The notes under the pieces are model-generated. The model ran no database searches and had not been told where the DNA came from. It worked only from the letters and a program-made list of their open reading frames with translations. A program made the position numbers and the translations under genes. Source: Adiantum capillus-veneris (taxonomy: Eukaryota > Streptophyta > Polypodiopsida > Polypodiales > Pteridaceae). Taken from it: DNA of 64,000 nucleotides. The stretch covers positions 154,409,640 through 154,473,639 of the forward strand of contig CM043955.1 in NCBI GenBank assembly GCA_014529385.2, read 5' to 3'. Positions 36,802 to 48,567 of the stretch are shown piece by piece (within the stretch, counting starts at the first letter, position 1; the number at the start of each line of letters is the position of its first letter).

Positions 36802-38301
36802 GCGACACGGAGTGGCGGAATTCCACCCCAGAGAGTATTGGCTCCAAACCTTGGCGCCCCTTTCGGTATTTCTTTATATTGCATCAATACAATACAAGTC
36901 GCTACTCCAGACTCTGCACCTTCGCCAAGAAGCATGCCAGAGAATGAGCCCTAACCTCATATTTAAAGGCCCTTGGCCTAAAAAGCAGTTTACAGTAAAA
37001 GCCTTCAAACTTAAAAGCTTCTGGTTCAAAAGCAAAGCCAAAAAGCTGTCAGCGTAAATCATGGAAATCCGTCCAGCCTGCCACTTTATCAGCCAGCGCA
37101 AATTTCGGAAATTAGTATGATGCCCTTAGGGTTAGGGTTAGGATTTTTGCAGTTTTAGGGTTAGGGTTTTTGCAATTAGGGTTTTTGGTAGAAATTAGGG
37201 TTAGGGTTTTTTGCTCTCGGACAACCACGTCATCAGTTTGTGACACTTCTTCTGTTGCTTGTTCTTCTTAGGGTTTAAGCCCCTTAGCCGGTAGCTCCGT
37301 TCTTCAGTAGGTCGACACATCAGTAGTTTGTTACACAGAGAGAGACACACACACACACAAAAACTCAGTTCAAAAGAGAAGAATTTTTGATGTTTAGATA
37401 CAATTGAGCTTGGGCCAACACCAATGGGACAAATAGCTCACACAATATGGGTAAAATATGCCAGATACAATCACAAATTGGAGCAGAAGCTTCGCTCATA
37501 GGAGAAACTTACACAGCCGAAACAACAGAAAAACAGTGAGGAATTTGGCAAAATGGACAACGCCATCACGTCCGGAACGGCCCAAAACCCCAGTCTACAA
37601 TGTCAAGGTGCTCAAATCCGACCTTGGATGAGCAGTTTACAACCAAAACATGTTCCAAAAACAGCAAAAACACAGTTGCGGCTATTCTTCCTCTTCTCTC
37701 CACGTTTTTTTTGGTCTTCTCTCAAGTTTTTCAAGTCCCACACTTCACTTTATCCCTTGGGCACCTTTGGCCTTTTAGTTGACCTCAAACGGACTCCGAA
37801 CATGCCAAAAACTGGTCTCGCAGCGCATAGTTGTCACCCTGCTGTATCCATCCGCACACCTGACACTCAACTTTTCCCAGTAATGCATCCCGCAACCACG
37901 TGAAGTGGACCCCAAATATAATTCTCATGATGAACTTTTTGCATAATTATCACAACAAAACACCCACGTTGTGTCCGTACTTATCTACGTGCAAATATTG
38001 ATCCCATTCGACCTCCTGACGTCACTAGATGCCATCTGACGCACCTGCTTACATCATGTCGTCGGTCTGCGGATAGCTTCTTCGAGAAGTTTTACGCTCT
38101 ACCAACTCCTCATTCTTATAGAAAAAACACACTGGTACCGGTGATAGTGAAAATCGATGCACTATGTACATGTTGTTCTACCTGTACACATGTGGGTCTG
38201 ACGTAACCACTTGGCTCTGGAAAATGGACAATTCTTTATTTGATGCACCATGCATGGCTATGTACATATGCGCAATCACTTCTTCAAAAAAACTCCTAAC
38301 A
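36496..38301 (-). repeat. Gypsy D 3' LTR interrupted by a solo S-family LTR
   Basis: 36496-36665 and 37333-38301 together match the 1123-bp right LTR (44986-46108). The insertion is 36666 to about 37335. Between 38301 and the last codon lies a purine-rich stretch on the minus strand (GGCTAGGGGATGG). Confidence 0.88.
36666..37335 (-). mobile_element. Solo S-family LTR with telomere-like repeats
   Basis: Matches S-family LTRs (GGGCACCACGTGCC, TTTAAGCACTTCAAATAA) and contains (GA)n at 36757-36800. ACACA occurs at both junctions (36661-36665 and 37333-37337), consistent with a target duplication overlapping the degraded LTR end. It is a solo LTR: no internal sequence. At 37127-37210 it has many TTAGGG/TTTAGGG-type units. 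Confidence 0.75.
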
Positions 38302-38329
38302 TAATTTGGCCATCCCCTAGCCTGCTAGA

Positions 38330-39347
38330 TCATTCATGATTAGCAGCAGCAAAAAGAGATATGAGACTCGTCGCGTCACAAGTCTCCTCATCCCTCACCA
38401 ACATTACTTTCTCCACAGACAGCTCATGTTGCTCCACCATCATTAACCTGGCATGATATAATTTAAGACGCAATCCATTTATCCTTGACTTATGTAAAAT
38501 CCAGGTTAGCCAACTGATATGTACCATTCGGAAAACACTCCACTACCTTGAAAGGGCCTTCCCACTTCGTTTGAAACTTCTTTTGGAAGGTGTTGTCCAA
38601 CTTACTGTTGTAGCGCAAAACCAAGTCATGCTTCTTGATACCCTTACTTTTGACCTTTTCATTTATCTCTGCCAAAGCCTTATCCTGCATCTGTCCATAA
38701 TGTTCCAATGCACTCATCCTATCCAACTGAACCTCTTTTAACTGTAAGAGCCTCTCTTTGAATGCATCACTAGGCGGCCCAAGCAACTTCTCTAGCATCT
38801 TTATTGCAGGCAACTCTATCTCCATAGGCAATAGTGCTTCCTTTCCATATACCAAGTGAAATGGAGTAAACCCTGTACTTGTCTTCACTGAAGTACGGTA
38901 AGCCCATAATGCACGAGGCAATTCCAAATCCCAATTCTTTCCTTGGTGCTCTGTCACTTTCGAAAGAATTTGTAGCAACTCACCATTGAATCTTTCATTT
39001 AAGCCATTACATTGGGGATAATAAGGAGTGGTATGCTGGTGCGTAATCTTCATCTTCGCGCATAAGAAGTCTAGTAGTTTAGCTCTAAATCCTAGCCCCT
39101 TATCCGAAAGTAGCTCTAGTGGCATCCCAAACTTGCAACATATTTTATCGTACACAAATTTTGCCACATCCTTTGCATCGATTTGTTTTACTGCTATAGC
39201 CTTTGCCCATCTAGAGAGATAGTCCATTGCAGTCAATATATAGCTTTTGCCCCTGCTTGTGATAGGTAACGGGCCTATTGCATCAATCCCCCATTTTTCA
39301 AACACATCAAACACCATAATGGTTTTTCGTAGCTCTGGCTTCAACAC
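38330..39347 (-). pseudogene. Gypsy D integrase core and C-terminus
   Basis: The 285-residue frame (39347-38490) has the DDE residues in TAMDYLSRW, ELLSDKGLGF and NGLNERFNGE. The C-terminal part has KKFQTKWEGPFKVVECFPNGTYQLAN, the GPF/GPY-type module. A shift near 38510 moves the last 65 residues (38527-38330) into another frame. It inserts element cDNA in an active copy. No chromodomain is recognised. Confidence 0.9.
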
Positions 39348-40081
39348 TCTCTTCCCAAATGCTCGACACCTATTGCAAGACCTAGAACATCCTTGTGCAA
39401 ACTAGGCCATACATACCCCTCTTGCAAGATCTTATGCAAGGTGATCTTTAGAGCAAAATGGCCACCACATGCTCCTTCATGATTCTCTTCCAACACTCTG
39501 TAAAGCTCCTCCCGCCAAGGTACACGTCTCAACACGAGATCAGCCCCTTTCATGTATAAGACATCACCAATCAATTTGTACCTGGATGCTCTACGCACAA
39601 AACCATACTTCTTAGACTTCTGAATGTCCTTCGGAATGATTCTTGTTAGCAAAAACTCCTCTTCTTGAGCCAAACTTTCCCGGCCATGATAAAGAGGTAA
39701 ATTGGTCCTCAACACAAATAGCTTCCCAATCATGCTTTGAGATGCTTCATGTGCCTCTCCATTTAGAGCACGTTCTATGTGTCTGATGCTCCATGCTTCA
39801 AACTCTTTTAACAGGCCTTTAATTCTGAAACACATTTCCTTCAATGAGGTGTTCTTGCTCTTCCACACACCCAACACTTGCTTCACAACTAACAAGGCAT
39901 CACCTTTTACGCTCAACCTTCTAATCCCATGCTTCAAACAAATGTGTAATCCAGCTTCCAAAGTAGCATATTCAGCCTCATTGTTACTATGCGCATCCAA
40001 CTTGAACTCTCTCTTACATACTAGCTTCCCTTCTGGATCATAAAGTGCTATACCCCTTGAAGCCGCATCATGGCTCTTCCA
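39341..40081 (-). pseudogene. Gypsy D second RNase H and integrase zinc-binding region
   Basis: The segment begins after FFDGS (first Asp, at the end of the previous piece) with a TAA at 40079-40081. NNEAEYATLEAGL (Glu) and VKGDALLVVKQV (Asp) are typical of the second, plant-type RNase H of Tat elements. The H2C2 zinc finger follows (ENHEGACGGH), but a shift near 39350 places the Cys pair in the other frame. Only one H2C2 module is present here, unlike the element at the window start. Confidence 0.85.
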
Positions 40082-40741
40082 TTATGAGCCATCAAAGAAC
40101 AAAACATGTGCATTGCTGATCTGTGGAACTTCTTCGACTACCTTTCTCACCGCCTCTTCCTTAACAATAAGGGGATGCTCCTTGTAGGTCAACAAATCGG
40201 CTAGGGTAGCTCTTGTACTGTCTTCCACTAGAAAAGAGAACTCAAACTCTTGCAGCTCAATTACCCATTTCTTGACCACATTTGACATGCTAGTGCCATT
40301 AATTAACTGCAGCAAAAATGCATAACTCGTCAAGAAAACAAAAGGCCGTGGTAGCAAGTAATGATGAAATCGTCGACAAGCAAATATTACACTGGCCATC
40401 ACTACCTCTACTCTTGAGAATTTTCTCTCTGCTACCAACTTCACTCGGCTTGCACAATACACTGGCCTCATATAATGACTGCCCTTTCCCTTTTGCAATA
40501 ACATGGCTCCAATGGCATCATCCCCTACTGATGAATTTACATAAAAAACTTGCTCCCAATCAGGAGCTTGCATGGCTGACAACCCCCCTAACACCTCTTT
40601 CACCTCTTGAAACACTTCTTCACACTTGTCATCCCATTGCAATGGATCATGCTTTGCCACTTGTTGTAATGGATAAAGGAGCTGCGAAAACAATGGAATA
40701 AACCGCGCCATGTACTTCACTTTGTGTATAAAGGTTGCCAA
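40082..40741 (-). pseudogene. Gypsy D RT thumb and first RNase H domain
   Basis: 220 residues: TFIHKVKYMARFIPLFSQ (RT thumb), PDWEQVFYVNSSVGDDAIGA (RNase H start; the usual Asp is replaced in YVNSS), RPVYCASR, and FVFLTSYAFLLQL where family members have TDH. Substitution of catalytic residues shows decay even without stops. A frameshift near 40790 separates it from RT. Confidence 0.85.
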
Positions 40742-40781
40742 TTGCTTTGTACTCGTAGGTGATGGAAGAATAATAATAGAC

Positions 40782-41627
40782 TTAATTTGTCTGGATCAGC
40801 CTCAATGCCATTTTCTGACACCATATGGCCCTTGGTTGTGCTAAATGACATTTCTTTGGATTTAGTTGTCCTCTACACTCAACATATCGAGCCAATACCA
40901 TCTGCAACTTCTCTTGGTGTTCAGCCCTACTGCTGTAGACACAGAAGTCGTCCATAAAAGCTTTAACACAACTACCAATGAATGGTTCCAATACCCAATT
41001 TGCTCTCTCTTGATAGAAAGATGGTCCATTTGACAACCTGAATGGCAATACCGTGTAGCAATAGCAGTCCCATGGCGTAATGAAAGTTGTTTTTGTTCGG
41101 TCTTTAAAAGCAATCTTTAATTGAAAATAGCTTGAAAAACCATCACACACACTGTACCTCTCATAACCGGCCACTGAATCCAAGATCTGATCGATGAATG
41201 GAAGAGGATATGGGTTCCTCTTAGTGGCTGCATTTAAGGGTTTAAAATCTACACAAATCCTCCACTTTCCATCCTTCTTTGGGCTGACTACTACTGGACT
41301 CACCCATTCTGTGGTTTCCACTGGGACTATGAACCCTGCCTTCAATAACTTGTCCACCTCTTCCTGCAAGGCTTCCGTTTGCTCTTGACCCATCCTTCTT
41401 AGCCTTTGCCGCACTGGCTTAGCACCTTCTTTCAGCTCTATATGCATCTCTTCTCCTTTGAACCCTCTAATCTCTTCGTATGAAGTAATGAACAAATCAG
41501 GAAAACTAGCCAGCATGTGCAAATATATCTCCTTCTCCATAGTTGAGAGATCTTCACTGATCATTTGTGTCATCAATTCTTGCTTCTTTGACAATTCAAC
41601 CTTGGTTTGCATCAGCCTTTCAATCAC
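40782..41627 (-). pseudogene. Gypsy D reverse transcriptase
   Basis: 282 residues with clear RT motifs: EWVSPVVVSPKKDGKWRICV, NAATKRNPYPLPFIDQILD, VCDGFSSYFQLKIA and the catalytic FMDDFCVYS (usually YMDD). The N-terminal helix region (QRLRRMGQEQTEAL) is normal for Ty3/gypsy. Frameshifts lie at both ends (near 41635 and 40800). Confidence 0.92.
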
Positions 41628-42766
41628 TTCATAAGGCCCTTCTTTTCATCTTCAACCTCATTTGCAAATGCGACTAAACCAGAGTCGTGGATTTCTTTGT
41701 CCATCAAAAGAAATGCAACATCAACATCCTCATCACTGCTGGTAGTACTATCACTGTCCTCATCAGTCACTGTGGAATAGTCTTCATCACTAAACTCATC
41801 TTCATCTTCATAAAGCTCTTCCAATTGTTTCCTTGTGTCCATATTATATAGCTTCTTGGCACCTGTCTTTCCATAGAAGCTAATCGTACCACGTCTTCAA
41901 TCTTGAACAACTCCCACTGCACGTAATCATGGTCTGCCAAGTATAATAGGATATGCTCCCAAACCCGTTGGCATCACATGAAAATCAACCACTGCATTTG
42001 CATCATATGCCTCCACTTCTAAGCTCTTTACAACACCCAAACATTTTACTTTCTGATGGTTTGCCAATCTGATCCGAAAGCCTGACACCCCAATCACTGT
42101 AAGACCCATCTTCTCAACGCATGAGTGTGTTATGATGCATATTTGGGCTCCGCCATCCACATAACCTTGTCCCAGATTTTTTCTTTTGTGCCATACATCT
42201 TCTATTGGGCAAATGTCTGGTAGCTCATCCATCGCCAACATCTTCACTGAACCTCTCTCTGGCTCTTTCTCCATTGGGTTAACCATCCTCTTCCATTGTC
42301 TCTTTAGCTTAGGCACCATCTCTATAAGCTGCCGGAAAGTAACATCTGCTTTCCTGCTTGTCAAATCCTCCTTCAAGTCATAGCTTAATTGCCCATCCCC
42401 TAGTGGAAAATCTGAAACATGAAACTTGCGACAAGCCCTTCTTTTCCTCTTGGCCTTGACATCCTCGCCTTCATGGCTCTTTCCCTTCTTCTTACTAGGA
42501 CCTGGGGTACTTCTTCCTTCTTTGCCCTCTGTGGTCCTCTTTCCAATAGGCATCACTAATGTATCCTCTAGCTTTGATGCCTTCTCTAAGGTGACTACAC
42601 TTATCACTTTTGTCTTTCCCTTTTCCTCTTGGGTTAATCCACTGGTTCCTTCTTCCTTAATTACAATGCAATAATCATTTGACTTAGTTAGCACTTGTCT
42701 TGGCAATGGATACATGTCTCCCCCCATCCTTGGTGGCTTATCACATTGCGGGATGATGTGGCCCAA
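41624..42766 (-). pseudogene. Gypsy D protease region and acidic linker
   Basis: From the knuckle's GHIIPQC the frame runs through Lys-rich linker to an aspartic protease-like domain: GYVDGGAQICIITHSC (the usual D-S/T-G is D-G-G) and YPIILGRP. Two TGA codons follow (near 41924 and 41897), each replacing Trp in the family pattern GRPWLRAVG and QDW. A Glu/Asp-rich stretch follows (DEDEFSDEDYST, 41842-41624). Confidence 0.8.
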
Positions 42767-43654
42767 CTCTCCACAATTATAACACGTGGGTGTCTGTCTC
42801 CAGAACCTACCATTGCTTTGTCACGCACCATTCCTGGGTTTTTCTTCACCTCCTGGCTGATTTGCAAACCTCCCTCGACCTCGATTATTTCCCACATGAC
42901 CTAGCATGTTTAGGTTGAGATTCTTTATTAAATCTACCACTTGACTCATGTTTTGCCTTAGCCCATCATCTTGCACTGCTGTAGTGACCACTGCTGGCAT
43001 AACCTGAGGAGTAACAGAAACCACTGGTTCATGATGAACCCCTGGCATGCGACCTTGCAAAGAATCCATAGGCTGAAATTCCGACCTCATGGGCAAAGAC
43101 TCTACTTCTAGCTGGCTCATTTTCCTCAGCTTCCAGTCTTTGTTCCTTGCCACCTCCAATGCATCTTCATATGTTATAGGCTCCTTTAGTTCCACTCTCC
43201 AACGTATATTCTCCCAAAGACCAGCCAAGAACCTGTCCTTCTTCATCATGTCAGGTGGGGGTACCTGTGGTGCTTAAGGCCTTGCACATCCTCTCCCATG
43301 CCATTGAAAACTTACGTATGTAAGCATCTACTGGCTTACCTTCCTTTTGCACCAAACCTTGTACTTCTTGCCACACTTTGTCAGGTTCTTCTGTCTTCAC
43401 AAACTCCACTTCCAATCCATGCCTTATATTGTCCCAACTCAATCTTACAGTTGGATCCGTTGCACGCAACTCCTCTTCAAATGCTTTGGACCAAACTCGT
43501 GCATCACTCTTCAAACAGATCTGGAGAAGACGTAACATCTGCGCCGGATCATGAATCTGATTGCTAATGCAGGCAACCTCCATCTTTTCCAAAAAGAAAA
43601 GTCTTCCACATATTTATCACTTCTTCCATGAAATTCAGGATAAGAGAAAGCCAT
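42767..43654 (-). pseudogene. Gypsy D gag with CCHC zinc knuckle
   Basis: ATG at 43654 (MAFSYPEFHG), shift near 43585, then gag capsid (SWDNIRHGLEVEFVKTEEPD, DAYIRKFSMAWERM). A one-base shift near 43255 leads to DMMKKDRFLAGLWENIRW. After a TGA near 42818 comes the knuckle CYNCGELGHIIPQC (C-x2-C-x4-H-x4-C). Gag packages the element RNA. Confidence 0.85.
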
Positions 43655-44684
43655 GGCTACCCAAGTTACGATGTTTTGAGAACCCCTTCGAACATACGTG
43701 CAAGAACCCAAAACTTTTGACCGACTCAATCTCTAGAAACTTCAATGCAGCTTGTTTTTAGATAAGGAAAAACACATGCACATCAAATGAGTTTTCATAG
43801 TTAATCATCGGAATTACAACAGGCAAAGGGCATTCCAGTATCTCTCTTAATCTTCTTGGCCCGAACATAAAGACTATGCGCTGCTGGAAAAAAATATTCC
43901 TGGACACATGAACATTTATTTGGATTCTTTGTGTTAAATGAAAAGGAGTGAATTGAGGTCCGTTTTGATCATCTATTAAAGCTAACCATGCAGCTCCCAA
44001 GAAGGCACATCTGACTTATCCTCTGATTTTACCAGAATTTCAGTAACATAACAGCATAAATGGCTCAAAAACCAAAAAACAAGCCATCACAACTTGGAAA
44101 ATTTTTGGCAGAGTTTCCCCAGAAGTAGAGCAGTAAGAACCCAAAATATAGACTGTATATGTATGCATAACCTGCCAACAATAGAACTCGAGCATCAAGT
44201 AGGAATCACTAGTACATAGCCTATGGCGAGGTCACGAAAAGGGTGCTCCAGCCACCTGTATCACCGAAAGGACTTTACATTTGAGAATCCCCTAGCTCAA
44301 TAAAACCTCACGCTATCGACCCTCTTACGAAAGCTTATGCAAATCTCGTATAGTCAAGTCTCAGAAATGACTATCTTCCAGACCAAGTCTCAGAAATGGT
44401 TGGGACTGCCAAATAAAACCAAGTATGGCTCCACAAAGGCGTACATTGGCAGTATCCACAAGTAACGTACAATACCAGACAATGCGTTCACATAGGCGCT
44501 AAATGATGTATACCCATGGCAACTACAGGTGACTTTCACTTGCCAGTATATCACTCTACTCCAGCTACCTGTACCTGTGTGAATCACTTGGTACTTGTAC
44601 CTGTCCCTGTAATCTGTAATCTGCAATCTGTACTCCCGAAGTTGAAGGTACTTGAAGAAGATTCTCCGTGGGGCGCCAAAAGAA
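43655..44684 (-). other. Gypsy D untranslated leader
   Basis: About 1 kb between the primer site and gag, without recognisable frames. Long leaders are usual in Tat and related plant gypsy elements. Confidence 0.6.
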
Positions 44685-45248
44685 TGTGAGCGGGATGGAA
44701 ACACACACAATGTCTCTATGATGACCCGACACACACTCTTGGGATGATACACACACACTATGGGGCACCACTTGGCTTACACAACCCACCTGACCGAGAC
44801 AGGGAACACACCGATGGAGTGACAGGAGAGAGACTATCCATTTGCCCACTCCACACATAGAGAGAGACACACACACACACAAACTCAACTCAAAAGAGAA
44901 GAATTTCTGATGTTTAGATACAATTGAGCTTGGGCAAACACCAATGGGGTACTTGAAGAAGATCCTCCGTGGGGCGCCAAAAGAATGTGAGCGGGATGGA
45001 AACACACACAATGTCTCTATGATGACCCTACACACACTCTTGGGATGATACACACACACTATGGGGCACCACTCGGCTTACACAACCCACCTGGCCGAGA
45101 CAGGGAACACACCGATGGAGTGACATGAGAGAGACTATCCATTTGCCCACTCCACACAGAGAGAGAGAGACACACACACAAACTCAACTCAAAAGAGAAG
45201 AATTTCTGATGTTTAGATACAATTGAGCTTGGGCAAACACCAATGGGA
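44648..45248 (-). repeat. 301-bp tandem duplication across the primer site and LTR edge of gypsy D
   Basis: GTACTTGAAGAAGAT(T/C)CTCCG...GGGCGCCAAAAGAATGTGAGC occurs at 44648 and again at 44949, period 301. Each unit has a TGGCGCC primer-site core, the TGTGAGC LTR edge and about 260 bp of LTR; the inner copy ends at CACCAATGGG, while the outer continues into the full LTR. Confidence 0.88.
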
Positions 45249-46108
45249 CGAATAGCTCACACAATATGGGTAAAATATGCCAGATACAATCACAAATTGG
45301 AGCAGAAGCTTCGCTCATAGGAGAAACTTACACAGCCAAAACAACAGAAAAACAGTGAGGAATTTGGCAAAATGGACAACGCCATCACGTTTGGAACGGC
45401 CCAAAACCCCAGTCTACAATGTCAAAGTGCTCAAATCCGACCTCGGATGAGCAGTTTTTGGCCAAAACAAGCTCCAAAAACAGCAAAAACACAGTTGCGG
45501 TTGTTCTTCCTCTTCTCTCCACGTTTTTTCTGAGGTTTTTCAATTCCCACACTTCACTTTATCCCTCGGGCACCTTTGGCCTTTTAGTTGATCTCAAACG
45601 GACCCCGAACAGGCCAAAAACTGGCCTTGCAATGCATAGTTGTCACCCTACTGCATCCATCCGCACACCTGGCACTCAACTTTTCCCAGTAATGCATCCG
45701 GCAACCACGTGAAGTGGACCCAAATACAATTCTCATGATGAACTTTTTGCATAATTATCACAAGAAAACACCCATGTTGTGTCCGCACTTATCCACGTGT
45801 AAATATTGACGCCATTCAACCTTTTGACGCCACTAGATGCCATCTGACGCACCTGCTTACCTCACGTCGTCGACCCGCGGATAGCTTCTCCAGAAGTTTT
45901 ACGCACTATCAACTCCTCATTATTATAGAAAAAACATACTGGTACTGGTGATAGTGAAAATCGATGCACTATGTACATGCTGTCCTACCTGTACACATGT
46001 GGGCCCCACGTAACCACCTGGCTTTGGAAAATGAGCAATTTTTTATTTGATGCACCATGCATGGCTATGTACATATGCGTAATCACTTCTTCCAAAAAAC
46101 TCCTAACA
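44986..46108 (-). repeat. Gypsy D 5' LTR
   Basis: 1123 bp, TGTGAGC...CCTAACA on the + strand. It ends exactly at the interrupted C-family LTR (46109). Confidence 0.88.
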
Positions 46109-46530
46109 ACGCTAGGCTAGATCGGGGGTCTCCTTGCTGAGAAGATGGTTGGATGTTAGGTCCTTGCTGCGTCTTCTGCCAGAAAGTGCTGGTGCTAGGT
46201 TTCTTATGTACTTGCTTATCAAAATTGCCCTACCTAGTTTCCGACAAAAGTCACTTGAAAATAATAAGTGAAAATTGGCTAAAATAGGAAAAATGGGTCT
46301 ATGCACTGTAAAAAAATGCTCTCGATGGGTTCTAATGGTAATCTGATGATCATGCTGTGTGCAACCAGAGGATATGCATCTACTCTAAGTGTCTGGACTT
46401 GCACGGTTTGCGAACAGACTCACAAAAGTGCGAGATCACTTCCTAATCTAACTGAACTGAACCCATGTCATGAAGTAGCTTGTCCACGTACACATAGGGT
46501 TAGATGTGCACGTGATATCCCCTCCTTTTC
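46109..46530 (-). repeat. Element C 3' LTR, proximal part, and polypurine tract
   Basis: 46109-46517 matches 49790-50211 of the 5' LTR. On the minus strand GAAAAGGAGGGGA (46530-46518) directly precedes the LTR start (TATCACGTG, one base off TGTCACGTG). Confidence 0.85.
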
Positions 46531-46708
46531 AAAGTGAGGTATTGGTACCGAACTGTATGGCGTCGAGGGAGATCGCCAACAGCGTTTGGAATCGTGGAAA
46601 GGACTCTTCGCCGGCCCACTCTGATGTGTGGGTCATGCGATACTTGAACTTCATAAAGGTCTGCAATGCTTGCTTCTTTGGGCTGCGCCGAAAGCGACAC
46701 AAAGTCAT

Positions 46709-47751
46709 CTATGGCTCCTTCAATGCTTCAACTTCGTCTATAGTCATGCGTCTACCTTCTTCAAGAATCTCCGAGGATGAAAATTCCTGAAACCACTTCC
46801 AACACAAAAGCATGAACATACCCATTCCATGTAAAGTGACTGGAAAAATTCTAGTCTTCTTTAAAGACTGTGCATGCAATGTAGATGAACATATAGACGG
46901 AGTGCCAAACCGTTTATCAAACACAAGCAAACAATGGAATCGAAACTTGTCTTTCTGATCTAAATCTATCAACTGTGGCAAATCACAATGGAAATACCGA
47001 TGCTTGATGCTCAATCCTTCTTGTGCTCTTTCGGATACTGTGTCATGCCAAGAAAGAGACATGGAATGTGAATTCCTTGGGTGCAAACATTTCATCTTTT
47101 CATGAGTAATCCGCATACATCTGTGCTCATTGTACAATATGTCATGCCTGTGAAAAGCGATCGCATAAGGACGGTGACTAAAATACAGGAAAGCATCACG
47201 AATGAAACACTCGAACAATGCGTGCTGACTAATCATTCAAACACAGGATACTTCCTGTGGGGGTTCTTGGAAACTCGACTCGAGAGTCAAGATCGGTTCT
47301 TTGTGATCTATCGAATCTGCAATGAGGTTAGCTTCACTAGACAAAGTATCAACTAAACCATCATCCTTGTGAACAATCACAATTTCTTCCTGCAGATCAT
47401 TATGCTCATGAAGAATCACATCGTGATCATGCAAATCATCATGCTTGTGAATAATCACACCTTGATCATGCAAATCATGATGCTTATGATTATCAAGCAA
47501 ATCATGTGTGTCGTGCTTTGGAAAAGACGAGACTAAGAGAGTTTCCTTCTCCTATTTCTTTTCAATCTGCGACTGCACATTAGAGAATAGTAGGACAAAC
47601 TCTTGCATGCGTTGGTCTGTCTGCGCTTTATGCTCTAACCGTCTTTCTTTGTGCTCGCGAGCCAATTTGGCTAGTCTTTCTGTGGGCTCGCGATCCAATT
47701 CTGAGGCAATACCACAGTATCAAAGAGCATTAAACGCTAGGTTGTTAACCT
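46709..47751 (-). pseudogene. Element C protein: coiled region, His-rich repeats and unknown C-terminal domain
   Basis: The frame is followed from ASELDREPTERLAKLAREH (47705) through a TAG near 47553, a His/Asp-rich region (47505-47360) with repeats of the pattern HDLHDxxVIxHKH, and a TGA at 47237-47239, to RRMTIDEVEALKEP (near 46709). Both stops are likely single transitions. The last 170 residues are rich in Cys, His and aromatics (FECFIRDAFLYFSHRP, FPVTLHGMGMFMLLCW) and match no family I know. His-rich repeats could bind metal. It follows the gag-like N-terminus after a disruption at 47705-48285, so a single polyprotein is inferred. Confidence 0.55.
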
Positions 47752-48285
47752 AGCGGACCGATTGGATGAATCGGAGATGAATGAGATCCCTTCGACGTCT
47801 AGAAAGGGGGAAAGGACGAAATTCTCCTTAATAGCAAAAAGTTATGAAACTATGTGCTAAACTCGAATGACTTGATGATACTGATGCATGGGTTGCCTCA
47901 TCAATGGGCAAGAGGAGTGTTGGAGACTCTAATTGTCGCCGGATCGGGACTCCACCTACGAGCCGACGCTCAAGTTGGGTATGGCAATTTCTCTCAAAAA
48001 CCCGCCGGGGTGATCAAGGTTTTGGCGAGTGAGGGAAACCAAGTCTCGCAGTATCTGGATCCACACAGGGCTCTTGGGTGTTGTCACACCCCTAAGGGGG
48101 TCCGCCAGGGATCCCTTGGATAAACTAACAAGGGTGCAAGTTCTAAAAGATTGAACGGGCTATCCATCCCCAAGGCGGTGTCTAAGGTCTCTAATTGAGA
48201 TTGCAATCAGTGACAAAAGCTTCACCTTGCGAGAGTAGACCGGGCAAAGATGCCCGGCCCCCCGACTCGCTGAAGTAAAAGAAAA
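47705..48285. other. Unclassified insertion-like segment inside the element C reading frame
   Basis: The frame is continuous in character on both sides (coiled, Glu/Arg-rich), but this 580-bp segment is noncoding and GC-richer. No inverted or direct terminal repeats were confirmed. CACACCCCTAAGGGGGTCCG near 48083 is a local inverted repeat. Confidence 0.4.
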
Positions 48286-48567
48286 AAATTCTGCGTTTCT
48301 TTCTTTGGCCGCCAAGCGTGCTTGCTCGCACTCACGCTCTATGGCTTCCATTCTTTCTTCGTGCCACACTTCTCGTTGTCTACCTTGTTGTACCATCATG
48401 TCCATCATCGACTTGACCAAAGCCTCCATAGGATTTGGTGCAATCCTTGGCGTAGATGGGGAAGGGGGAGGGTCAGAAAAAATTTCTGGTGGGGAAAATT
48501 CTTCTTCGCCACCTCCATGCTCATCACCTCCATGCGAAGTATCCATTCGGCTTCGAGGGATGACCAT
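48286..48567 (-). pseudogene. Element C gag-like N-terminus
   Basis: MVIPRSRMDTSHGGDEHGGG opens at 48567, 460 bases from the primer site. A Pro/Ser-rich stretch (PPEIFSDPPPSPSTPRIAPN) is followed by a Met/Gln/Arg/Glu-rich helix (MMDMMVQQGRQREVWHEERM). This resembles the N-terminal regions of plant gypsy gag proteins, but no capsid or zinc knuckle follows. Confidence 0.55.

Larger units (their letters stand above)
36496..46108 (-). mobile_element. Gypsy element D, Tat-like (two RNase H domains), both LTRs
   Basis: Minus-strand order: 5' LTR (46108-44986), TGGCGCC-type primer site, about 1 kb leader, gag, protease, RT, RNase H, second RNase H, integrase, polypurine tract, 3' LTR (38301-36496, carrying a solo LTR). 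The second RNase H between the first and the integrase is the hallmark of the Tat lineage. Ends are TGTGAGC...CCTAACA. Left flank AATGC and right flank ACGCT overlap as a target duplication offset by one base. Multiple stops and shifts make it inactive. Confidence 0.9.
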
